The notes: generated from the sequence alone by a model not told the origin. A stretch of DNA of 64,000 nt from Anniella stebbinsi (GCA_029215795.1 JARDYH010000002.1:15369001-15433000), one strand, 5' to 3'. Shown: positions 10,345 through 22,249, counted from the first letter of the stretch. Numbers and translations: made by a program.

Positions 10345-10640
10345 ATAGTTAAAGTATGGAATTCACTAACACAAGATGTAGTGATGGCCTTAATAGGGGG
10401 GTGGATAAATTCCTGGAGGTGAAGTGGCTACTAGCCCTGATGGCTATGTGCTGCCTCCAGTATCAGTGGCAGTAAACCTATATGCACCAGTTGCTGGGGA
10501 ACATGGGTGGGAGAGTGCTGTTGCACCGTGTCCTGCATTGATGGTCCCTGGCCAACAGCCGGTTGGCCACTGTGCGAACAGAGTGCTGGACTAGATGGAC
10601 CCTCGATCTGATCCAGCGTGGCACTTCTTATGTTCTTAAG
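10345..10640 (+). pseudogene. CR1 LINE 3'-end fragment
   Basis: The plus strand carries gaattcactaacacaag, gatgtagtgatggcc, ggtggataaattcctgg, then ctggacagctgg-like and gctggactagatgg and attcttatgttctta, the CR1 C-terminal and 3' end. It is short and interrupted. Confidence 0.7.
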
Positions 10641-11410
10641 GGGCTGTTGCACAGAGAACAGAGGGCTTCTGATTCTAATCTCAACCTTCTCTGAGCCTTA
10701 AACGAAGACACGGGGTTCTGGTTCAAGCCCTGGGCTCGCTTGAAGTCTGTTGGCCCTTTCTAGAGTCAGTAACCTCCCACCCACCCACTTGAACGTTGCC
10801 TGAGCTACTGAGCTGTCTTGGAGGTATCTTTTTTTTTCCTTTTAATGAAAAGGAAGTGTAGTACTCAACTCCAAATCTTGAAACCCATGAATCAACCATA
10901 ATGAGTCTGACGCGTCAGCAAGCAACACTCGGAAAAGCTTTAGCAGGCGAGAAAGGTGGTGGTGGGGAAAGCTCTCGGTTCCATACCGCTGGCTTCCCTC
11001 CAGTTCAGGCCTTCAAATTTATTGTTTTGTTGCTATAGACTTTTTTCACAGACGAATGGCCACATTGCTTCAAATAAAAGCTCCTTCCATCTCCCCAGTA
11101 CTTTCTGACACCGGAGGCAGAGCGATGATATGTTAACAGCCAAGAGGAGCTGGAGATTTGAAAGCAAGCCCAGGCAAATAATAAGGCCTTGGACTTAAAG
11201 CGTGAACACAGTGGGCCCCAGTCCAGAGGGGAAAAAGCCCGGACTATACCTGCAGCAGACTGAGGTGGTGGTACGGACTGTACCACTTCAGACCACAAGG
11301 AGGGAGGATCACATATTTTGAGTGCTTCCCAACCGCGAAAGCTGGCCATATGTAGTAAACTAGCATGCCAGCAAGAAAAGTTTAGGGTATCCTTCTTCTT
11401 GATTTTTATT
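10641..11410. other. No feature recognised
   Basis: No repeat family or coding feature identified; the 11005-11349 open frame (minus) is unrecognised and lacks any domain. Confidence 0.4.
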
Positions 11411-11470
11411 TTACTTCATAAAAGCCATAGGAAGCTACTTTATACTGAGTCAAACCATTGCTCTGTCTTG
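11411..11470 (-). repeat. tRNA-derived SINE, 3' fragment
   Basis: The stretch ccataggaagctactttatactgagtcaaacc is the reverse complement of the SINE tail (ggtttgactcagtataaagtagcttcc). No head or A/B box remains. Confidence 0.5.
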
Positions 11471-11928
11471 CTCAGCACCGAGCTTCTCTAATGAGGGATT
11501 TATTGCATGCTCATGATTAGCCACACACAGACGTTTGTGGGTCCATTACACAAATGTCATTAACAGCCAGGATGTCCCCTGCGCTATCCCCTGGAAATTG
11601 TGCATTTTAAAAAATAAAAACAGAGATAATGTGGTATTATCCAGGATATCGCAGGATCTCTCCACCACTAGATGGCACTGTCTAATGGGGCCTTTCCAAG
11701 AAGGGAAGTTTTCCATTCCAAATCACGTGATCGAGTGTGAGGGAGCACATTACAATGGTGGGAATACTGTGAAGATGAAAGCCATGGTAAAGCTGCAGGA
11801 TTTTTCCTGGTTCTTTCCCCTCTGTGTGTAGAGAAGCTCATTATCTACAGCAGGGATCTTCAGTGCTTTTCAAGCATGAGCCACTTTGACTCCAGGGACT
11901 GCCACTGAGGCTACTCAGCAGAGGTCAA

Positions 11929-11930
<2 letters not shown>

Positions 11931-11974
<44 letters not shown>

Positions 11975-11979
11975 TCTCT
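11931..11979 (+). repeat. (TC)n microsatellite
   Basis: About 20 TC units, then a slightly degenerate tail. Confidence 0.95.
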
Positions 11980-12089
11980 GCATTCCATTTCCCTCCACCT
12001 CCAGTAGCTGCACAGTGCATCACTGCAGCTAGCCAATCACATCACTCTTTGCCTCCTGGGCTCCTCCTCACCAGAGTGAGCACCTATTG

Positions 12090-12595
12090 CATAAAGACAG
12101 ACCCTTTTTTCCCAGGGTCTTCCCAGGGTCATCCTTGTGCATCCAAATGACGTACAGGGAAACCCAGGAGCAGGTAGGGCAACTCCTCCATTGCCCCGGG
12201 ATAACTGGTTCCCCAGTTTTTCCCACAGTTTTTCCCTGGACCATCCTGAGGACTGCGGATGGTGTGGCCACCTGACCCAGCTTCTTCCCTCCTCCCTGCA
12301 AGTAGTGGGAGTCAGCAAAGAGGGAAGGAGCCAGTCTGGGGGGAGTCCAGGGACATCAGGGGGAGCAGGGTCGGTTATTTTTTTTAATAGAAAAATGTAT
12401 GTTTTTGGTGGAGCATGATTGCACTCCCGGCTCCAGGTTTGTTTGTTTTATTTTTAAAAAAATGGCTTCCGCGACATCCCTGTTTGTTTCCAGGATGTCA
12501 CACTGGCGTTTGTACATTGGGGGACGATCCCAAAAGCAGGTTGATCCAGGATTGTCCCCCTCCCTCCCCAAAGGCCCTTAGGTGTAGAAAGGGCC
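12090..12595. mobile_element. GGCCC-end MITE, degraded left end (G5)
   Basis: The right end reads gtgtagaaagggcc at 12582-12595. The interior words gcatccaaatgacg, cccaggagcagg, ggataactggttccccag and gacatccctg match the elements at 21579 and 36491. The left end near 12098 is degenerate. Overlapping open frames on both strands are shadows. Confidence 0.5.
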
Positions 12596-12714
12596 AGAGA
12601 GCCAACACATGAGGAGATTGGGAACAACCAGTAGGCCTTGGGCTCACAGTGAAGAACAGCAGTCAATAGTGATTGATAATGGCACTTGCGGGATCTGCCA
12701 GGAATAAAACTGGG

Positions 12715-12765
12715 CCCTTTTGCATGCAAAGTGTGTGCTCCACCACTGAGTTATGGCCCATGAGT
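12715..12765 (-). repeat. tRNA-derived SINE, head fragment
   Basis: The stretch ccttttgcatgcaaagtgtg then ctccaccactgag is the reverse complement of the SINE head (ctcagtggtggagcacacactttgcatgcaaaagg), and matches the heads at 39035 and 47085. Confidence 0.5.
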
Positions 12766-12775
12766 GAGAGAGTGA

Positions 12776-13010
12776 CTGGGTTCACACAATCACCACAGTC
12801 CACCATGGCTTATTTAAGCCATGGTGGATTCCAGTGCATGCCGGGCAACTTTTGAATATGCAAACTACAACCTCGGCTTGTCGTCTCATCCAAACCTGGT
12901 TAAGGTGGGTTGTTAACAAACCACCCAGAACCCATGGGCTCTTTTAGGGTTGTGGATGGCTTGTCAACCATGCCAATGTTGGGTCAGCAACATTGGGCAG
13001 CTGCTGAGGA
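12776..13010. repeat. Palindromic stretch, possible CCATGGY family MITE
   Basis: The segment from gggttcacacaatcacc contains the inverted word pair ccaccatggc...gccatggtgg. It resembles the TTAGC/CCATGG palindromic units near 35660 and 38560. No target duplication was found. Confidence 0.3.
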
Positions 13011-13425
13011 CCGTGCCCCATTAGGGAAGGCCACTATCAACCCTTGAAGCCTCTCAGCCTGCTGCTGCTTCTCCTCTTTGCTGTTGGGGCTTGTTCATCT
13101 CCCCTCTCCAAGCAATGGAGACAGTAGCGAGAAGAGCAAGGAGAAGGAGCAGTAACACCTGCAAACATTGTCCTCTTGTCTTTGGGAAGGTACATATTGG
13201 GCCAAAAGAGAGAGGCAAGTGAATGAGTAGTGGCAATAGTTACAAGGAGATAGGTACAATGAGGGAGGGAGACCTACTGAGAGTAACCCAAGCTCCCGCC
13301 CCACACTGCATTAGAGAGCATTCAGAAATGCCCTCCCCACCACCTGTATTCTGAAATGGTAGAGTCCAGAATTCTATCACCATCTCAGGGTCAAACCTGC
13401 ATTACTTTAAATCTGTATCTAGCAA

Positions 13426-13429
<4 letters not shown>
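13011..13429. other. No gene recognised
   Basis: A sequence with no named repeat; the 13054-13304 frames (minus) have no known domain. Confidence 0.35.

Positions 13430-13473
<44 letters not shown>
13430..13473 (+). repeat. (TC)n(AC)n microsatellite
   Basis: A TC run (13430-13457) continues into an AC run (13458-13473). The same compound structure occurs at 35849-35891. Confidence 0.9.
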
Positions 13474-14107
13474 GAGGCCGCAATTTTTTCTCTAGAACAA
13501 ACACAGAAAAACACGTGACCACCACCACCACCACAGCTGTTATGTTTTAAAGGTTACTTTATGTAAAGAAGTAAAAAGTGGGTCCTGTTGTTATTGGCAT
13601 TTTCATGAAAATGTCAAGCAATATTCATTATCAATATCGCTTTCAGGCCCCAATTGCTGGGACATATGTTCTGGAACATTAATAGAAGTGAAGGGAAAAA
13701 TCACTCCACTAGCACACATTTTCAGCTATGGCTTGCAGTAGAAAAGCTACAGTGCTTAAGGAGAATAAGTTGGCAAATCGTTCCTTATAAGTGAGCTTCA
13801 CAGAGCCAGAGAGGGCACTCAGGTGCAATCAAGTCGATGGCCGTCTGCATCTCACTGTTCCATAGTGATGATAGGGCCTCAGCTGGATCACCAGCTCTCT
13901 CCACTGGAAAGTCCCCAAGAGCATTCAGAAATCCATCAGATTCCATCAATCTCCTGGGGTGGACCATCCAAATGGGTCATATCTTCACACAACAACCATG
14001 CGAGGGAGATTACTCAGAAACAGAAACTTACCCAAGGCCATTGAGCTTTATCACCAAGCAGGGATTTGAACACACAGTCAAAGTCCACCACTCTTAAATC
14101 CGGATAC

Positions 14108-14245
14108 CAGAGTTGGGGAACATGCAGTCCACCAACATCTGGAGGGCTACAATCCCCATCAGCCCTAGCCAGCCTAGCCAATGGTGAAGGATGATGGGAG
14201 TTGCAGTCCAAAAACATGCAGAGCGCCACATGTTCCCCATCCCTG
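14108..14245. repeat. Palindromic repeat of the CTCCCATCA family (P2)
   Basis: The block cagagttggggaac...gttccccatccctg is palindromic, with ccaacatctggagggctac and atgatgggagttgcagtcc in the interior. It is the same family as the copies at 4203, 15249 and 26872. Confidence 0.6.
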
Positions 14246-14353
14246 TTAAAGCCCCTGAAGATTCTGCTGAAAATATGAAATAGTTGTTTGTCCGCTTCCA
14301 GTGTAAAATACATGACTGTTGCTTGATTATTCCTAGCTATTTATGGACATACT

Positions 14354-15022
14354 GAGCCAATCTACACACTAGCTTTGTAACATTTTATAAGGGTTACGAA
14401 AACTCTTTGGGCCACATGATGCACTCCCTTGAACGTTGTATACCCGAGGTTTTTTAAAACTCATTTCAGCTATATACAACGGTTTTTACTTTTAATAAAT
14501 TGTTTTAAGTAAAATAATGTGTCCTTCCTTACTGTTTGTGATTTGTGGGGGCAGTGCTTCATTTACCAGCGCCCAAATGCTTAGCCGTTGATTGGTGAGG
14601 AAGAAAGAGGGGCTAAGGAGGAAGTGGGCGAGTGAACTACAACACCCACAATGCTTAGCCCTATACTCATTGAAAGCTAGGGAATGAAAGGGGAACTAAG
14701 GAGGAAGTGAGCGAGTGAACTACAGCGCCCACAATGCTTAGCCCTATACTCATTGAAAGCTAGGGAATGAAAGGGGAACTAAGGAGGAAGTGAGCGAGTG
14801 AACTACAGCGGCCACAATGCCTTGCCCTAAACTCATTGTAAAAACGAAAGAGAAAAACGGACAGAAGGGTGTGAGACTGCACACACCGCTTTGAAGACTG
14901 AAGATTTTTTCTCCTGTAACATGAATACTCCTTAATGTGGCCTAAGATGTTTTGGAACGCACCTATTTGGAATGTTTTAAAATACTATTTAAAATGTTCC
15001 AAGGTACTGTGTAGATAGGCTC
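14354..15022. mobile_element. GAGCC-end MITE with internal tandem repeat (H3)
   Basis: The element starts GAGCCAATCTACACACTAGC and ends GTGTAGATAGGCTC. It is flanked by act on both sides (14351-14353 and 15023-15025), which is the same duplication seen at the H1 copy. It is 669 bp. An 83-bp tandem repeat lies inside at 14610-14835. Outer parts consist of TTTTAAAA-type words shared with H1. It is non-coding. Confidence 0.75.
14610..14835. repeat. 83-bp tandem repeat, about 2.7 copies
   Basis: The word ctaaggaggaagtg recurs at 14613, 14696 and 14779, a constant 83-bp spacing. Between them, aactacagc, ccacaatgcttagcc and gaaagctagggaatg repeat in register. The repeat is inside a DNA transposon (14354-15022), so it is best read as an internal duplication of its cargo. 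Confidence 0.85.
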
Positions 15023-15248
15023 ACTGAGAACAGCTAGGAGCACATTCAAGCTGGGCTTTGTGCAAAGGCTGGCAGGGTAAGCAATTGTCTTGCTATGCTC
15101 CTGTAGGAGAGCTGGCATCATTTTGTAGCAGTAATCCATCAGCTCCCCCAGCTGACCCTATTCCACAGTGTGGAATAAGGAGTGACGAGGAAAATGGTAC
15201 GGTCTTCAAGTTAGAGTTTGCACGGAAAATATCCTTATGCTATACTAT

Positions 15249-15409
15249 TAAAAGCCTAGAGCTGCCTTCCCCAGCATGGTGTGCTTCAGTTGTTTTGGAC
15301 TTCAGCTCCCATCAGCCCCAGCCAGCATATCCGACAGTCATGTATGCTGAGAGTTGTAGTCCAAAATATCTGAAGGACACCAGGTTGGGGAAGGCAGCTG
15401 TAGGCTTTT
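15249..15409. repeat. Palindromic repeat of the CTCCCATCA family (P3)
   Basis: The ends aaaagcctagagctgcct and aggcagctgtaggctttt are inverted. The interior has acttcagctcccatcagcc and gagagttgtagtcc. It belongs to the same general family as the copies at 4203, 14108 and 26872. Confidence 0.6.
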
Positions 15410-15542
15410 CATAGCACAGCATAAGGGCATTTCCCACTCAAACGTGAAACTGAAAACAGTACTGTTTCCCTTGTCACTCCCTATTCCCAACTAGAGCATG
15501 TTCAATACACCTCCATTCAGGGGTCTTTGTTTTCCTAGGGAA

Positions 15543-16566
15543 CATAGAATCATAGAATAGTAGAGTTGGAAGGGGCCATCAAGTCCAACCCCCTGCTCAA
15601 TGCAAGAATCTACCTTAAAGCATCCCTGACAGATGGTTGTCCAGCTGCCTCTTGAATGCCTCTAATGGGGGAGAGCCCACCACCTCCCTAGGTCATTGGT
15701 ACTATTGTTGTATTGCTCTAACAGGAAGTTTTTCCTGATGTTCAGCTGGAATCTGGCTTCCTGTAACCTGAGCCCATTATTCCGTGTCCTGCACTCTGGG
15801 ATGATTGAGAAGAGATCCTGGCCCTCCTCTGTGTGACAACCTTTCAAGGAAGAGTGCTATCATGTCTCCCCTCAATCTTCTCTTCTCGAGGCTAAACATG
15901 CTCAGTTCTTTCAATCTCTCCTCATAGGGCTTTGTTTCCAGACCCCTAATCATCCTCGTTGCCCTCCTCTGAACACACTCCAGATTGTCTGCATCCTTCT
16001 TGAAGTGTGGTGCCCAGAACTGGACGCAGTACTCAAGATGGGGTCTAACCAGTGACGAATAGAGGGGAACCAGTACCTCGCGTGATTTGGAAGCTATACT
16101 TCTATTAATGCAGCCCAAAATAGCATTTGCTTTTTTGCAGCCACATCACACTGTTGGCTCATATTCAGCTTGTAATCTACAACAATTCCAAAATCCTTCT
16201 CGCTTGTTGTATTGATTAGCCAAGTATCCCCCATCTTGTAACTGTGCATTTGGTTTCTTTTTCCTAGGTGTAGAACTTGGCATTTATCCCCATTAATTTT
16301 CATTCTGTAGTTTTCAGTCCAGCACTCCAGCTTATTAAGATCACTTTGAAATTTGTTTCTGTCTTCCAGGATATTAGCTATCCCACCGAATCTTGTTCCA
16401 CTTGCAAATTTGATAAGCATTCCCTGCACCCCACTCATTACCTCCCCCTAGTCTGAGAAGGTACCATTGATAAGCACTCTTTGAGTTTGATTCTGTAGCC
16501 AAATGTGGATACATCTAATAGTTGTTCCATCTAGCCCACTTTTAGCTAGTTTGCAGACATTTGCAA
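15543..16566 (-). pseudogene. CR1 LINE, RT core to 3' end, broken
   Basis: On the minus strand, frames at 16448-16566, 16094-16438 and 15777-16118 together give a CR1 reverse transcriptase: TIRCIHIWLQNQTQRVLING (RT core), then IKFASGTRFGGIANILEDRN, the NGDKCQVLHLGKRNQ region, [39 protein letters not shown] and the terminal [10 protein letters not shown]. The usual catalytic DD of the FADD/YADD motif reads SG here (FASG), and a deletion removes the segment between the RVLINGTFSD and VQGMLIKFA blocks. The 3' end carries the typical CR1 tail repeat (reverse of atagaatcatagaatagtag). It is a defective copy. Confidence 0.9.
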
Positions 16567-16569
16567 GGC

Positions 16570-16834
16570 GGCGGGTAAGGTGCGTGAATGGGGGGGATGG
16601 AGAGAGTGCTGGCCCAGTGTTTTCCCCATAGACTTGCCTTGGGGGAAAGCTTTCTTTCCCCCAATGCAAACCTATGGAGAAAACACTGTTATCGTATCGG
16701 AACGTCCAATATTTATCGGATTTCTGATCCGATCAAATCCGGGTACCTCCCAATATGATCGGATCTGAATTTTTTTTTATATTGGAATTTCCGATAACGA
16801 TACGATATGATAATTTTGGCCGTGCACATCCCTA
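16570..16834. mobile_element. hAT-type element, one-ended remnant (TAGGGATGTGCAC family)
   Basis: The right end reads GTGCACATCCCTA at 16822-16834 and the subterminal region is full of CGATAA and GATCGG-type words, as in the elements at 27214 and 61428. A central palindrome (gtgttttccccatag and its inverted partner) lies at 16617-16690. The left half is missing or replaced, so no target duplication can be read. It sits between an inverted pair of CR1 copies. Confidence 0.6.
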
Positions 16835-16837
16835 ATC

Positions 16838-17347
16838 TTGAGTATTGTGTCCAGTTCTGTGGACCACACTTCAAGAAGGATGCAGACAAGTTGGAGGGGG
16901 CTCAGAGGAGGGCAATGAGGATGATTAGGGGAAACAAAGCCTTATGAGGAGAGACTGAAAGAACTGGGCATGTTTAGCCTGGAGAAGTGAAGACTGAGGG
17001 GATACATGATAGCACTCTTCAAGTACTTGACAGGTTATCTCACAGAGGAGGGCCAGGATCCCTTCTCAATCATCCTAGAGTGCAGAACACAGAATAATCG
17101 GGTTAACGTTACAGGAAGCCAGATTCTGTCTGGACATCAGGAAAACGTCCTGACTCTTAGAACAGTATGACAATGGAACCAATGACCTAAGGAGGTCATG
17201 GACTCTCCCACATTAGAGGCCTTCAAGAGGCAGCTGGACAGCCATCTGTCAGGTATGCTTTAAGATGGATTCCTGCATTGAGCAGGGGGTTGGACTTGAT
17301 GGCCTTATAGGCCCCTTCCAAGTCTACTATTCTATGATTCTATGAAA
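16838..17347 (+). pseudogene. CR1 LINE 3' end, plus strand
   Basis: This copy starts cttgagtattgtgtccag and carries cacttcaagaaggatgcag, aggagagactgaaagaactg and the 3' tail ctattctatgattctatga. It covers the same part of CR1 as 15543-16045 but in the opposite orientation, so the two form a 0.5-kb inverted repeat around the hAT remnant. It contains stops. Confidence 0.85.
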
Positions 17348-17745
17348 TAAGACAACTTTTCTGAAAGTCATACCTTTCCTTTATTAAAATCAATAGACCA
17401 TAGTCCAAGAGATATACATATACAATATTATCAGTTTGTAAACAGTATAGATCGTACACATCAAATACCCACCAATTGAGCTCTATAACAAATGGTAAGA
17501 TGTAAGAACTTTGCAACTTGAGTTGTAACTATTTTATCTTTGGCCTGTAAAAGTATGATTGTCAGAAACTCTTTAGAACACCCAGGGAAACCCTGGAGAA
17601 TTGGTCGCAACAAGTCATCTCTGATACCTTTGTAGAAATCACAACAAAGAAACACGTGTGTAACTGTTTCTACCTCGCAATTGTTGCAAGGGCAGCATCT
17701 ATTCTCCACTGGTACTTTTTTATATCTCCCTTCCAGCAACGGTAA
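17348..17745 (-). pseudogene. LINE ORF2 C-terminal fragment with Cys/His motif
   Basis: A minus-strand frame at 17461-17739 encodes LEGRYKKVPVENRCCPCNNC then ETVTHVFLCCDFYKGIRDDL, a CxC...H...C zinc-binding motif typical of the C-terminal domain of non-LTR retrotransposon polyproteins, followed by LLRPILQGFPGCSKEFLTII. The exact LINE clade is uncertain; the motif is not the CR1 tail seen at 2515. It is 5'-truncated. Confidence 0.6.
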
Positions 17746-17757
17746 GGACTACTACAT

Positions 17758-17850
17758 GTGGCCTGTTACGTTTTAAAACGCTGCAATTCACAACGTTATA
17801 TTGAACATTTTGAAACGTTACAAGCGCCTGTGTAGATCGGGCCCATGTCT
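17758..17850. mobile_element. Short TCTACAC-core MITE, degenerate
   Basis: The element reads gtggcctgttacgttttaaaac at the left and ctgtgtagatcgggccc at the right, a degenerate form of the GGCC...TCTACAC end set. The centre has AACGTT palindromic words. No clean 3-bp duplication is visible. Confidence 0.4.
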
Positions 17851-17926
17851 CACCAAACAAACAAATGCACATATCCTTCATCTCTGAGCTTTTAAAAAAA
17901 TATTATTCAGACACTATGGCTGCCTC

Positions 17927-18270
17927 TACACGAGAGGTTTAAAGCTCTTTCAAGTCTCATTAAAAATTTTACTTCTACATGAGCGGAGCGCAAATCGGGA
18001 GTTGAGGCGCGTTATCTATTCGATTATGCGCATTATCGAATGCACATTAAATAGCGAGTTTTATTTTGCTGCGGCCCGTTAAAGCGCATTTTGACTATGT
18101 AAACAAGCGATTCTCCGCATTAACTACTTTAAAGTGCATTTCAAACAACTGGTAAGGCCACCAGTTGTGCGCTCAATTACTTCCCGCGTACAGGCATTTA
18201 CCATAAAGTGCTTCCGAGAAGATGCGCATAATCGGAGACCCAGGCGTCAAACCGAATTCTTGTAGAGGGG
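17927..18270. mobile_element. MITE of the CCTCTACA-end family (S1)
   Basis: The left end reads CTGCCTCTACACGAG and the right end (inverted) CTTGTAGAGGGGGTC. The interior carries gcgcgttatctattcg and gcgcattatcgaatgcac, palindromic words around GCGCATTA. The related copy at 44385-45425 is longer. It is non-coding; a target duplication was not confirmed. Confidence 0.55.
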
Positions 18271-19030
18271 GTCACACACACATACCTCAGCTGTAATGGT
18301 AAGTTCCACTAACTGCACAGAACTTATTTCTGAGTAAACAGTGCATCGGACTATAGTGCAAAAATGAAGCAGCATGAAATTCAAGGTATTTGCTTTCACC
18401 AAAAAAAAAAAAGGTGGGGGGGGTATTGCAGTCCTCTCCAGCACCAATTACAGGTTAACAGAAACACGGAATTTCTTCTAGAAAGATTATTTAATTCTTC
18501 GCTCATCATCATATGTTACTAGAAAATTTCCATCCTGCTAGTTTGAGGGTATGCAACCTTTTGGGGCTGTGGACACATCTGGCCTTTTGAGAAACTGTCC
18601 TGGGCTCCACCATAAAATGTCTGCCATGGCAAAGGCTACATAACCTGCCCAAAAGACTGAACGCAAGGCAAAGGTGGGGTCTGACCACAGCACACTAAAC
18701 CACTGCTTTGTAAAACCAATCTTCAGCACCTCTTTCACAACAATCCCAGCTGCTAGTTAGAAAATGTGTGCATTTTTTTTTAAAAAAGGGGGAGGGTTAG
18801 GAAACCTTGGTGGGTGCCAAGAAAGGTGTCCAGGGGTGAACTGGTGCCCAGGGCACGACCCTGTTACTCCAGATGGACATTTTCAGATTGGCATAGATGA
18901 AATACCTTAGTGTTTACCTTCTAACTATTTCTCAGCGTTGGTGTGTTCTAAGCAATATTTAAAACTTAGCCCTCTGGGGATACAGCTCAAATCTGAAGGT
19001 TCCCTGACCCACAGCTTTGTATGTGTTTTC
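18271..19030. other. No gene recognised
   Basis: An A-run lies at 18403. No repeat family was recognised. Confidence 0.35.
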
Positions 19031-19033
19031 TAC

Positions 19034-19690
<657 letters not shown>

Positions 19691-19892
19691 TCACCCACAG
19701 TGGTTCTGTGGAAGAGCCTGGCCCTTTTAAGGTCTCTAGTTTGCTTCACATTGTGCCCTATTTGACTTAAAGAGAGACACCACCTCCAGTACTGCCTTCC
19801 TATAGAGTTTGTATCCAAAGATGACCATATCCCACTGTTTCTCTCTATTCCACCAAGTTTCCATGATGCCCATTGGTTCTCCTTAAAACCAA

Positions 19893-20126
19893 GGCCAGAT
19901 CTACACCAAGCAGGATATGGCGGTATGAAAGCGGTATATAAAAGGCAGGAGCCACACTGCTGCTTTATAGAGGTATTGAAGTGCACTGACAACTGTTGGG
20001 GCCCGTTGACACATACCATATACCGCTTTCATACCGCTATATCCTGCTTGGTGTGGCTCCTGCCTTTTATATACCACTTTCATACCACTTCCATACCGCT
20101 ATATCTTGCGTGGTGTAGATCTGGCC
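19893..20126. mobile_element. GGCCAG-end palindromic MITE (H4)
   Basis: The element starts GGCCAGATCTACACC and ends GGTGTAGATCTGGCC. It is flanked by caa on both sides (19890-19892 and 20127-20129). The interior contains the inverted words gcggtatataaaaggcagg and cctgccttttatatacc. It is 234 bp, essentially a foldback, and carries no coding sequence. Confidence 0.75.
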
Positions 20127-20716
20127 CAAATTCTCCAACACTTCATTCTTGGCTTGGGCGTCTTCTAGCATATGCATCGCTTGGAATGGCAATCCAACCT
20201 TTTGTCATTTTGGAAAGGCAACCTTTAAAAATAAACAAATAAAACAGAGGGATTTTGCTGCCTTTGCACACCATGGCTTCAAGCACCCCTGGAAATAAAG
20301 CAAAATCCAAAGCATAAAGTGTAAAGCTTTAAAGAAACTAAGGGATGGTTTCTAATGCTTCAAATCAAAAGAGCTATTCTGTCTTTCCCTACTTAATGGA
20401 TTTTCTTTGGTAAGAAAATGGACAAAAGAAAATGGGAAAACATAGGAGGGTTACAAATGGAAGATGATGTCATTTACCCCCTGTAAAGTTTCATCAATGT
20501 GGCGGGGCAGTTTCACAATAAATGCCCCATCTGGAAGCACCCTTGACTGTGAATGGATCTTCTAATTTCAACTGTCATTATTGAAACTCCTGGCTTTCTG
20601 ACTTTATGTTCTTATTGCAAATGTTGTCTTTTATTCTTATTTTTGGTTTTATCGCTTTTTTATTGTGTAAACCAGCTTAAGATGACTGCATAGCCCTGAA
20701 AGTTGGATGATTGATG

Positions 20717-20717
<1 letters not shown>
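20127..20717. other. No feature recognised
   Basis: Contains a possible L2-type 3' region near 20600-20700 (ttgcaaatg...aaccagcttaagatg), followed by an ATT microsatellite that may be its poly-A/ATT tail. No open frame of note. Confidence 0.35.

Positions 20718-20753
<36 letters not shown>
20718..20753 (+). repeat. (ATT)n microsatellite
   Basis: About 12 units of TTA/ATT. Confidence 0.9.
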
Positions 20754-21570
20754 CTCATCTGTATAATCTATACTTCACACATATGCCTTGCATCCAGCTG
20801 GAAACAGACCTTGGCTATACCATTTGGAATTTGCGCTATTATTTGCCAACGCATAAGCCATCCACAGCACTGCATTTTGTCATATTCCCTACTAATTTAT
20901 TTGACAAGAAAAAGAATCCAAAAAGGATTATGTTGAGACCATGGAAATCAATACCCTGCTCATTGCTGAATTAGAACACCTTGCTAATAATAGAGGCAGG
21001 TAATTAGGAGTGCATTGCTTTCCTCGGTTTGCCAAAAACACTTAGATTTTTACCCCTGTTAGCAGCTCACAGAATGAAAAGGGGAGAAAAAAACATTCAC
21101 ATCTAATTTGCTACTAGCTTCAGAATAGCACAGTTTATAGTTTGGTTATATTTAAACTTAATTAAGGATTGCTCAAGACGAAGTTAAAAATCTCAGCATA
21201 TGGCACATATTAACCACCTGTTTAGTATGGCCAAGTCATTATGTTTGCATATAGCTTACTGGCATAGTAATTTCCCAATCACAGAAAAGCAAACATTTCT
21301 ACAGAATATATTTTTTAGAAATATATTTTAACACATCGTGGAATCAAATTAGAATCTCCCTATGGCGGGGAGGGCTGTGGTGGGACAGCGACTCTGGCCA
21401 GCTTTATGATACTTGAAAAGAAATAAGCACAGCAAGGAAGTGCCATCATGTGGTGTGATGGTGGGCATATTGATGCCTGGTTTTCTGAGAATTACTTCCT
21501 GGAGAAATCCTTCAACCAACTGTGCCACTATGATGCTTTCCATATGCCACATAATCCACATTCTCTCTGT
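20754..21570. other. No feature recognised
   Basis: AT-rich sequence with no clear repeat or gene. An unlabelled open frame (20711-20974) is a microsatellite-derived frame. Confidence 0.4.
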
Positions 21571-21578
21571 CTCTCTCT

Positions 21579-22090
21579 GGCCATTTCTACACTGGCCTTT
21601 TCCCACGGGGTTTTCCCTATGCATCCAAATGACGCATAGGGATTCCCGGGGACAGGGGGGTACGGGCACGGGTTTTCCCAGTGATAAAGAAACCTTGGGA
21701 AAACCCAAATCTTCCAGCGGTCCCATGACGGTTCCGAGGACTGCAGCTGGTATGGGCACCAGTCCTGGCTTTTCCCCTCTTTCCCGCGAGTAGCGGGCAT
21801 CTGCAAGAGAGAAGGAGTCAAGCCGGGGGGAGCCTAGGGGCATCGGGGGTGGGGGGAGCGAGGTCGGGATTTTTTTTTATTTATTTATTTACATTTGTGT
21901 TAGAGCACAAGTGCACTCCCGGCGCCATCATTTTTTTAAAAAAAAAATGGCAGGCACGATGGGCGCAATGTTCTGTTTGCTTCAAGGACATCACGCTCCC
22001 TGTGTAGAAACTGAGTGACGATCCTGGAAGCTGGTAAGTCCAGGATTGTCCCTAGGCCCTCCTTCTACACCCTTAGTTGTAGAAAGGGCC
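21579..22090. mobile_element. GGCC-end MITE with GC-rich interior (G4)
   Basis: The element starts GGCCATTTCTACACTGGCC and ends GTTGTAGAAAGGGCC. It is flanked by tct on both sides (21576-21578 and 22091-22093). The interior carries gcatccaaatgacgcatag, gggattcccgggg and gacatcacgc, matching the copies at 12090, 36491 and 58851. Length 512 bp; the 126- and 164-codon frames are GC shadows. Confidence 0.75.
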
Positions 22091-22249
22091 TCTGTCTTGG
22101 GTCAAGGCCAGAACTACACTGTGACTACACCAATAGTCAATGGTGGGGTAATAATCAACTTTACAGTTGTTCATCTAGGGGGTACTCCCCACACAACATG
22201 TTAATAAATAATCAACCGTGGTGTGGATTAGGATCAACGCTGAGTTGAC

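Noticed and set aside
16570..16834. Calling 16570-16834 a complete hAT element
   Set aside because: Only the right end and part of the core are present; the left end cannot be found, so it is listed as a remnant.
21349..21843. 164-codon frame (minus)
   Set aside because: It lies across the GC-rich GGCC-end MITE at 21579-22090 and has no domain.
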